64,000 nucleotides of DNA from Haloarchaeobius amylolyticus (lineage in GTDB: Archaea; Halobacteriota; Halobacteria; Halobacteriales; Natrialbaceae). The translations under genes were made by a program, and so were the position numbers. Shown piece after piece: positions 16,576 through 22,259 of this stretch (positions are counted from its first letter, which is position 1; the number at the start of each line of letters is the position of its first letter). The notes below the pieces were generated by a model, which saw only the letters and a list, made by a program, of their open reading frames with translations, was not told the DNA's origin and made no database searches. The DNA lies in assembly GCF_026616195.1 (NCBI RefSeq), contig NZ_JANHDH010000001.1:2046001-2110000 (forward strand). The letters run 5' to 3'.

Positions 16576-17579
16576 TGCCCCACCAGTGTACCGAATGCGG
16601 CCGGACGTTCGAGGACGGCTCGAAGGAGATGCTCTCGGGCTGTCCCGGCTGCGACGGGAACAAGTTCCAGTTCATCCCGAAGGGCGCGATGGACGACGCC
16701 GATGGGTCGCCGAGCCAGCCCGACGACTCGGCGAGTCCACCCGACCGGCCGTCACGGGACGGCAACGCGGTTACGAAGGCGGCCACGACCGTCCGCGAGT
16801 GGGTCAACCGGAACTCCGAGGACGAGGACCGCGCCTGGCCGAAGTCCGCGACAGAGGACTACGACACGCCCGCCGAGAAGGCGGCAGCACGGTCGGACGA
16901 GTCGCCGGCACGGGCCGACGACTCGCCAACCGGGCCGGCAGAGTCGGGAACCCAGCCCACCGAGTCGACCGCCGGGACGAGCGACCCGGCTGCAGGTGAA
17001 ACACAGCCCTCGAACGCCGCCGAGACGGCGGAACCCGAGGCAGCGGAACCCACCCCGGCCGAGACGACCGGCCCGAAGAGGGCCGAGGCGGCCGAATCGG
17101 ACACTGCCGAACCGGACACTGCCGAGTCCCGGCCCGCCCCACAGTCGGCCGACGACCAGGAGGGTGCGGGCAGCATCTCGGCGCGGACGATGTCCTCCGA
17201 GGACAACGCACAGGCGAGTGCACGCTCGGACATCGTCTCGCCGGACGAACTCCCCGACCCTGGCGAACAGTCGAGCGCCGCATCCGGTGCGGAGCCCGCC
17301 GCCCAACCGGCCCAGTCGGGAGCCCCGGAACAGCAGGTCGGCTCGGCCGACGGCCACGTGGTGGCCGAACCGGCCGACACCGAGGTCGACGACCGGCCCG
17401 ACCTGGACGAGTTGCGCGAGGAGCTCAACCAGCAGTTCGAGAGCATCAAGATCCTCAACCCCGGGCAGTACGAGCTGAACCTGATGGAGCTGTACGACCG
17501 CGAGGAGTACATCATCTCCCTGCGCGAGGACGGCCGCTACGTCATCGACGTCCCGGACAGCTGGCGCGGGGAGGAGTGA
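16575..17579 (+). CDS. arvC: Zinc-ribbon protein OapC / ArvC with long disordered linker
   Basis: A 334-residue protein with an N-terminal zinc ribbon: CTECG (residues 5-9) and CPGCDG (about 23-28). A very long linker rich in Pro, Ala, Glu, Ser and Thr follows (about residues 40-265), with repeated words such as ESDTAEPDTAE. A compact C-terminal domain contains LREELNQQFESIKILNPGQYELNLMEL split over residues 275-305 and ends with a DGRYVIDVPDSWRG motif. Both ends are conserved-looking; the middle is low complexity. It is the third gene of the arvABC operon. The zinc ribbon could bind nucleic acid or protein; which is unknown. Confidence 0.8.
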   Translation: MPHQCTECGRTFEDGSKEMLSGCPGCDGNKFQFIPKGAMDDADGSPSQPDDSASPPDRPSRDGNAVTKAATTVREWVNRNSEDEDRAWPKSATEDYDTPAEKAAARSDESPARADDSPTGPAESGTQPTESTAGTSDPAAGETQPSNAAETAEPEAAEPTPAETTGPKRAEAAESDTAEPDTAESRPAPQSADDQEGAGSISARTMSSEDNAQASARSDIVSPDELPDPGEQSSAASGAEPAAQPAQSGAPEQQVGSADGHVVAEPADTEVDDRPDLDELREELNQQFESIKILNPGQYELNLMELYDREEYIISLREDGRYVIDVPDSWRGEE

Positions 17580-17603
17580 GCCGACAGCAGCAATCTGTCC
17601 CAT

Positions 17604-17630
17604 CCACACCCCTGTTTTTCGGGTCCAGAA
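17604..17630 (-). repeat. Degenerate ORB-like sequence downstream of arvC
   Basis: On the minus strand it reads TTCTGGACCCGAAAAACAGG then GGTGTGG. It keeps the ORB layout with one or two extra A residues. The run of T on the plus strand could instead serve as a transcription terminator for the arv operon. Confidence 0.3.
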
Positions 17631-17791
17631 ACCGAACCATCGGGTTGTAGAATGTCTCTGAACCGAATGGTGGTTCCAGTCGAAACACTCGGTAAGACAG
17701 TCTCGTCGTGGCTGTCGGTGCGCACACCAGCCACAGCGTAAGACTTGCCCGTCGCAGCCATAACATCCGCGCGTCGCGGCCGGAACTGGTG

Positions 17792-17800
17792 GTTTTAAGC
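17792..17800 (+). promoter_or_regulatory. TATA-like box for the 32-residue membrane protein
   Basis: GTTTTAAGC lies 24-32 bases before the ATG at 17824, fitting a leaderless transcript. Confidence 0.5.
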
Positions 17801-17823
17801 GTTCCCGCTCGTACCACCCGCAC

Positions 17824-17922
17824 ATGAGTGACGCCACCAAGATCGTCCTGACCACGGTCGGAGTCTCTGGAGTGCTCGCTATCGCCCTCGTGCTCGTCTC
17901 GCTCGGCGCCGGCGGCGTGTGA
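17824..17922 (+). CDS. 32-residue single-span membrane protein
   Basis: A tiny frame encodes MSDATKIVL followed by a hydrophobic, Gly- and Val-rich helix ending LVSLGAGGV. The helix covers about residues 7-31. It has a TATA-like box at leaderless spacing, and its TGA shares one base with the ATG of the next gene. This makes it a credible cotranslated small membrane protein. It could equally be a leader whose translation feeds the downstream gene. No family was recognised. Confidence 0.6.
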   Translation: MSDATKIVLTTVGVSGVLAIALVLVSLGAGGV

Positions 17923-18701
17923 TGTTCAGCGAACGCGACCTCTCTCCTTCGGTCGCGGCGGTCCGCGACGAGCACGCCCCGGGGGCGCTCGTCCTGGACG
18001 CGGCCACCGACTTCGAGACGATTCCGCCAGCACAGGCCGAGGACCTCGGTCTGCTCGTCGACTCGCTCTCGCCGACGGAGTACGACCCGGCGTGGGTGCC
18101 CGAGGAGGCCCCCGAACTCCTCCATCGGCTCGCCGGGAACGAGTTCACCATCGGCGCACCCGGCGACGGGAGCGTCGCGTGGACCCGCCAGACCGACCCG
18201 CCCGTCGTCATCGTGAAACCACGGGTGGAGGGCTCGCCGGAGTCGTTCATCGACTTCCTCGTCGCCGAAGCGCTCGTGGAGGCTGGCCTCGACGTCCCCG
18301 AGCACTTCCTCGGCTTCTTCGCGGCGCACTACCGCGACCTCGCCGACGCCACGCCGCTGGATCCGAACGCGACCTACCAGGTCGCCGCGGCGCTGTACGA
18401 CGGCTGGCTCGGCCTGCACACGCGGGACGTGTTCGCCGACTGGCTGTCGACCCAGCCCGCCCTCGGCGAGGCGTGGCAGGACGCCGGGTCGCGCCTCGAG
18501 GGTCGGCTCGACGGCCTCGCCAGGGAGGTCGCACTCGGCCAGACCGACTTCTCGGACGCGACCGAGCTGGCCTGTAGCGGCCTCAAACACGCCGTCGAAC
18601 TCCCGGCACCCTTCGCGGCACTCGACACCGATGCCTACCGCGACCGGGGTGCACCCTACGCGGTCAAGTGGGCGGAGAAGACGTTCGAGTCGCTGCAGTA
18701 G
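17922..18701 (+). CDS. Conserved haloarchaeal protein of unknown function
   Basis: A 259-residue acidic, soluble protein without signal peptide, membrane span or known catalytic motif. It is mostly alpha-helical by composition (FIDFLVAEALVEAGL, YQVAAALYDGWLGLHTR). Notable features are a WAEKTFESLQ C terminus and an ELACSGLKHAVELPAPF segment. The start chosen is the ATG that overlaps the preceding small ORF by one base; a GTG three bases earlier is also possible. It converges on the MazG-like gene with only 17 bases between the stop codons. Function unknown. Confidence 0.75.
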   Translation: MFSERDLSPSVAAVRDEHAPGALVLDAATDFETIPPAQAEDLGLLVDSLSPTEYDPAWVPEEAPELLHRLAGNEFTIGAPGDGSVAWTRQTDPPVVIVKPRVEGSPESFIDFLVAEALVEAGLDVPEHFLGFFAAHYRDLADATPLDPNATYQVAAALYDGWLGLHTRDVFADWLSTQPALGEAWQDAGSRLEGRLDGLAREVALGQTDFSDATELACSGLKHAVELPAPFAALDTDAYRDRGAPYAVKWAEKTFESLQ

Positions 18702-18718
18702 TCGGGGTCGAATCGACG

Positions 18719-19078
18719 CTAGTCTTCCCCGGGTTCGGTTCCGGGTTCCGAGGCGGTCGACTCGCCGTCTGCCAGCACCGCTTCCAGAACGATTCCCTCC
18801 TCGAACCCGCCACGGGCGGCCAGTTTCTCCCGTCGTTCCCTCGCGACCGCCTCGGCCGGGATGTCCTCGGCATCCCGGACCGCGTCGAGCACGGTCAGCA
18901 CGTCGGCCAGCTCCTCGGCGCTCGGGTCGGCACGGAACTCCCGTGCCTCCTCGACGAGCTTCTCGCGAAGGCGGTCGCGGTACTCCTCGCCGTCGGCGAC
19001 GTGCGTGACCGGTGTCTCGCCGTTCTCGCGGATCACCGCGGGAATATCGTCGCGGACCAGTTTGTCGAACCTCGTCAT
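18719..19078 (-). CDS. MazG-superfamily nucleotide pyrophosphohydrolase
   Basis: A 119-residue all-helical protein. FDKLVRDDIPAVI is the N-terminal signature of the house-cleaning NTP pyrophosphatase group related to phosphoribosyl-ATP pyrophosphohydrolase. The metal-binding acids appear in LREKLVEEAREF and AEELADVLTVLDA (the ExxE...ExxD pattern). RERREKLAARGGFEEGIVL is also typical of the family. It probably hydrolyses non-canonical nucleoside triphosphates. The C-terminal 20 residues are an acidic tail. Confidence 0.8.
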   Translation of the reverse strand: MTRFDKLVRDDIPAVIRENGETPVTHVADGEEYRDRLREKLVEEAREFRADPSAEELADVLTVLDAVRDAEDIPAEAVARERREKLAARGGFEEGIVLEAVLADGESTASEPGTEPGED

Positions 19079-19106
19079 GAATCGCGGTCGGCGCGCAGCG
19101 TGAGAA

Positions 19107-19685
19107 TCAGTCGTCGAAGGAGACGTTGCCCTCGACGTCGAGGTCGATGACGCGGTCGAACAGGTCGCGGTAGCCCTCCTCGACGTCGTCGTCGTGGACC
19201 TCGTCGGAGAGGTGGAACAGGCCGACGGCGTCGTGCTCGTCGATGAGTTCGAGGATGCGCTCGACGGCCTCGCGGCCCTCGTCCTCGCCGGCGTAGTAGG
19301 CGAGTTCGGTGATGGAGTCGAAACTGACGCGGAGCTTGCCGTCGTGTTCCGCGAAGAAGCGCTCGGTCTGTTCGATGATGCCGTCGAGGTCGTCGGGGGC
19401 GGAGACGTAGTGGACGTTCTTGCTGGAGCGTCGGGAGTAGCCGCGCTCGACGCTCAGGGTGTCGAGGATGACCGCCTTGGTCTCGTCGACGTCGTAGTAC
19501 TCGAGCTTCTGGCGGACCTCACGCGCGGTGGTTCGGGTAGAGATGACGAAGAAGTAGTCCGTGTCGTGTTTCAGAAATTCGGTGTCGATCCGGTCCGTCT
19601 CACCTGTGGATGGATGGACGAGGAGGATGTTGGTCCCACCCGGAATCGTCTCGTCGAGTCCGTCTACCGTGAGCTGATAGTCCAT
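19107..19685 (-). CDS. RecA/KaiC-like protein with degenerate P-loop
   Basis: A 192-residue protein with the layout of haloarchaeal KaiC/RAD55-like single-domain proteins. LDETIPGGTNILLVHPSTGET occupies the place of the P-loop strand, but the GKT motif reads GET, so the Walker A lysine is missing. AVILDTLSV and LRVSFDSITELAYY occupy Walker-B-like strand positions. ATP binding is therefore doubtful; a regulatory role is possible. The start was set at MDYQLTVDG; the frame is open 37 codons further up with unlike sequence. The C terminus DLDVEGNVSFDD resembles the family end. Confidence 0.7.
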   Translation of the reverse strand: MDYQLTVDGLDETIPGGTNILLVHPSTGETDRIDTEFLKHDTDYFFVISTRTTAREVRQKLEYYDVDETKAVILDTLSVERGYSRRSSKNVHYVSAPDDLDGIIEQTERFFAEHDGKLRVSFDSITELAYYAGEDEGREAVERILELIDEHDAVGLFHLSDEVHDDDVEEGYRDLFDRVIDLDVEGNVSFDD

Positions 19686-19792
19686 ACCTGCGGAAACCGG
19701 CGGGACGAACTTAACGTTGCGGGTGCGAAAGTGAGCCACGCTACCGGGGTACACGGCGTGAACCGCCGGTCTGTCGGGGGCCGCCCGACTCG

Positions 19793-20242
19793 TCACAGCA
19801 GCGAGTCGGCGGTCGCGGCACCGACCACGCTGAAGATGGCCCCGACGCTGATGGCCTTGAGTGTCGTGACGGCCATCTCCGTCTCCGTCGGGTTCGTCAG
19901 GATGCCGTCGCCGTCACCGACGAGGAACGTCTCGGGGGCGGTGAACGCGAGCGCGAGGATGGCGACCGACCCGAACGAGACGACCATGAGGGAGACGAAC
20001 CGGAGCGGGATGCCACCGACCTCCAGCTCCCGGTCGGGGTTGCGGTCGTCGTCGGCCTTGTAGAGCGCGCCGTAGCCGATGGCCCCGACGATGGCGACCG
20101 TGACGAGGCCGTGGAGCGTCGACATGTTCGCGGCGAGGACCCACACCTCCTCGGTCACGACGAACGGTCCGGCGAGCAGGAACCCGCCGACCACCTGCTG
20201 GGCGCTGTCGGCGAGCTTGTACCGCTTGCTTGGGCCGACCAT
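19793..20242 (-). CDS. DUF2391-type integral membrane protein
   Basis: A 149-residue protein with about four membrane spans: VVGGFLLAGPFVVTEEVW, VTVAIVGAIGYGALY, FVSLMVVSFGSVAILALAF and a C-terminal LKAISVGAIFSVVGA. The polar loop YKADDDRNPDRE separates spans two and three. It resembles DUF2391 family membrane proteins of haloarchaea from memory. Start chosen at MVGPSKRYKLADSAQQ, where the family-like sequence begins. It overlaps nothing and ends just before the region upstream of the KaiC-like gene. Function unknown. Confidence 0.65.
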   Translation of the reverse strand: MVGPSKRYKLADSAQQVVGGFLLAGPFVVTEEVWVLAANMSTLHGLVTVAIVGAIGYGALYKADDDRNPDRELEVGGIPLRFVSLMVVSFGSVAILALAFTAPETFLVGDGDGILTNPTETEMAVTTLKAISVGAIFSVVGAATADSLL

Positions 20243-20345
20243 ACCGGTGGATGCACGCCCGGGGCGGATAAGCGGTACGTTCTCGCATCGCATGAGGGGT
20301 GGTCTCCCGAACGGGTTTTGTCCTCTCGGGTCTGAGGGGTTACCC

Positions 20346-21026
20346 ATGAGTGTCCGCGAGGAGTTCGACGCGTGGGCCCAGGACGGCCGCGACAGAGGGA
20401 TGGAGGACCGCCACTGGCACACCGCCAAGCACGCACTGGCACGGATGCCGGTCGAGACTGGCGAGACGGTCGTCGACCTCGGCTGTGGCTCCGGCTACGC
20501 CGGGCGAGCGCTCCGCGAGACCAAGGACGCGGGTCGCGTCTACGGCCTCGACGGCTCCCCGGAGATGGCCCGGAACGCGCAGTCGTACGCCGACGACGAG
20601 GCGCTGGGCTACCTCGTCGGCGACTTCGACGACCTGCCGTTCGCGACCGACAGCGTCGACCACGTCTGGACGATGGAGGCGTTCTACTACGCACAGAACC
20701 CGGAGAACACGCTCCGCGAGGTGGCCCGTATCCTCCGCCCCGGCGGGACGTTCACCTGCGCGGTGAACTACTACGAGGAGAACGTCCACTCCCACGAGTG
20801 GCAAGAGTACATCGAGGTGGACATGACGCTGTGGAGCGCCGCCGACTACCGCGAGGCGTTCCGCGACGCCGGGCTCCACGTCGCGAGCCAGGACAACGTC
20901 CCGGACCGTGACATCGACATCCCGCCGGCAGACGAGTTCCCGACCGAGGACTGGGAGACTCGCGAGGCGATGGTCGAGCGCTACCGCACCTTCGGCACGC
21001 TGGTCACGGTGGGGGTGGCTCCGTGA
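20346..21026 (+). CDS. SAM-dependent methyltransferase (class I)
   Basis: A 226-residue Rossmann-fold methyltransferase. Motif I is VVDLGCGSGYAGRAL (about residues 41-55), the acidic loop YGLDGSPEMA, and post-motif segments DDLPFATDSVDHVWTMEAFYY and REVARILRPGGTF. This is the UbiE/Mtase11-like pattern. The substrate is unknown. The start at 20346 gives MSVREEFDAWAQDG; the frame is open further up but unlike protein. Its TGA overlaps the GTG of a small membrane-protein gene by four bases, so the two are probably coupled. Confidence 0.85.
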   Translation: MSVREEFDAWAQDGRDRGMEDRHWHTAKHALARMPVETGETVVDLGCGSGYAGRALRETKDAGRVYGLDGSPEMARNAQSYADDEALGYLVGDFDDLPFATDSVDHVWTMEAFYYAQNPENTLREVARILRPGGTFTCAVNYYEENVHSHEWQEYIEVDMTLWSAADYREAFRDAGLHVASQDNVPDRDIDIPPADEFPTEDWETREAMVERYRTFGTLVTVGVAP

Positions 21027-21244
21027 ACGTCGTGGAGGTACTGCTCGGCGTGTTCGGGATGGTCGCCATCCTCGGGGTCGGCCTCGCGTTCGTCGCGTTC
21101 CCCGAGGAGATGCTGAAGCTCCGGTTCGCACACCTGCGGTCGACCCGGCGGTACATCACCAGTACCCGGGTCACCCTCTACCGCATCATCGGCCTCGGGG
21201 TCGTCCTGATGGGCCTGCTGGGCCTGTTCGGCTTCCTGTTCTGA
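21023..21244 (+). CDS. 73-residue two-span membrane protein
   Basis: Begins with GTG overlapping the methyltransferase stop (GTGA). It has two hydrophobic helices (VVEVLLGVFGMVAILGVGLAF and IIGLGVVLMGLLGLFGFL), joined by a basic loop LRSTRRYITSTRVTLYR. The layout resembles small DUF6199-like membrane proteins, with low certainty. The coupling to the methyltransferase suggests a membrane anchor or partner. Confidence 0.65.
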   Translation: MNVVEVLLGVFGMVAILGVGLAFVAFPEEMLKLRFAHLRSTRRYITSTRVTLYRIIGLGVVLMGLLGLFGFLF

Positions 21245-21269
21245 CCCTCCGTCTCCGTTCTGTCGCGGT

Positions 21270-21824
21270 TCAGTATCGCTCGCCCGCTTCGATCGTCGTC
21301 TCCAGCCAGTTCTCCTCGGGCGGCAGTGGACACGAGAAGGTGTCCGAGAAGGCACAGAACGGCGAGTACGCGAGGTTGAAGTCCAGGGTCACGGTGTCCA
21401 CGTCTTCGAGGTCGCCGTCGACGTGGAGCTCCATGTACCGGCCCTTCTCGTAGGTCTGCTGGCCGGTCGTCTTGTCGCGGAAGGGGACGAACAGCGGTTC
21501 GGGCTGGCCCTCGTCGGGGCGCTGTTTGTAGCCGTGGAGTTCGTACGCGTCGCCGTCCAGCTCGAACGAGAGCGTCGCGACCCGGACGTAGCGGACCTCG
21601 GGGCCGTTCGTCGTCTCCATCGGGACCGGCTCGGGCTGTGCGTGGTGTGTCAGGTCGGCCTCGACCCGAAACGCCGGGTCGGGGTCGAAGTAGGCCACGC
21701 CGTCGAAGTCGTCGCGTTCCTCCGGGGGAATCGGTGACTGCGGATGCTCGCCGAAGAACTCGTCTTTCTCCTCGCGCTTCTGTTCGAGTTCGGCCCGCCA
21801 GGTGTCGGCGTCGAAGTCGCTCAT
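21270..21824 (-). CDS. DUF1684 family protein
   Basis: A 184-residue protein matching DUF1684. Seen are WRAELEQKREEKDEFF at the N terminus, LPVPF-like LFVPFRDKTTGQQTYEKGRYME, LDFNLAYSPFCAF and CPLPPEENWLETTIEAGERY at the end. No catalytic residues are known to me for this family. The start MSDFDADTW fits where family members begin; the upstream open frame comes from the adjacent repeat. It is soluble and stands alone, convergent with the small membrane protein. Confidence 0.8.
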   Translation of the reverse strand: MSDFDADTWRAELEQKREEKDEFFGEHPQSPIPPEERDDFDGVAYFDPDPAFRVEADLTHHAQPEPVPMETTNGPEVRYVRVATLSFELDGDAYELHGYKQRPDEGQPEPLFVPFRDKTTGQQTYEKGRYMELHVDGDLEDVDTVTLDFNLAYSPFCAFSDTFSCPLPPEENWLETTIEAGERY

Positions 21825-21918
21825 ACCCGTCGTTTCGGGTCGAATCGGGTAGGCGTTGTGCTCTGTGCGTGGTGACTGGTGGGCTCGTGGAGCGGGTGCT
21901 GGTGACGACGAGCATGTG

Positions 21919-22096
21919 ACTCGCGCCGATGGAAATGGGGGACCCCCGCACAGCACCGTTCCGTACCACGCCCTCCCCAGCCGATTGCGCGCTTCCTTCC
22001 GCTCCACTCCGTTTCGCTCCAGTCCAGTGCTCGTCCCTCGCGCGATGCCGACTCGCGGCTTCGCTAGCGCGAGGCACGCTCGTCAGCGCGCGCCAG
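21919..22096 (+). repeat. Dispersed intergenic repeat, copy B
   Basis: It starts ACTCGCGCCGATGG, contains GCACAGCACCG, CCCTCCCCAGCCGATT and TCGTCCCTCGCGCG, and ends CGTCAGCGCGCGCCAG. These blocks and their order match copy A on the other strand. The interior also contains GCTTCGCTAGCGCGAGGC, which can fold back on itself. Confidence 0.65.
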
Positions 22097-22145
22097 GGTG
22101 GGACGTTGGTTTTCCACGTCACCCGGTGATGCTACCGCCCCCGCA

Positions 22146-22168
22146 GACCCCTCCGGTTCCACTGGAGA
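22146..22168 (-). repeat. ORB-like sequence upstream of the XPD-like helicase
   Basis: On the minus strand it reads TCTCCAGTGGAACCGGAGGG then GTC, a close match to the general archaeal ORB consensus. It lies about 95 bases before the helicase start codon. Confidence 0.45.
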
Positions 22169-22207
22169 TGCACCGTCGTCTCCGGACTTCCCTCACATCC
22201 GTCCCGG

Positions 22208-22217
22208 AGTTTATCAC
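22208..22217 (+). promoter_or_regulatory. TATA-like box for the XPD-like helicase
   Basis: AGTTTATCA lies about 30 bases before an ATG at 22246 and 44 before the helicase ATG at 22260. The ATG at 22246 opens a five-codon frame (MDGGR, stop) whose TGA overlaps the helicase ATG. Its codons also spell GGAGGA, a ribosome binding site. Confidence 0.4.
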
Positions 22218-22259
22218 CGATAGGGCGGCCACCTCCGACAGGCCTATGGACGGAGGACG

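Larger units (their letters stand above)
21825..22259. other. Non-coding gap with repeat copy B and an ORB-like site
   Basis: This 435-base gap between divergent genes contains repeat copy B (21919-22096), an ORB-like sequence (22146-22168), a TATA-like box (22208-22217) and a five-codon frame just before the helicase gene. No other gene is supported. Confidence 0.6.
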
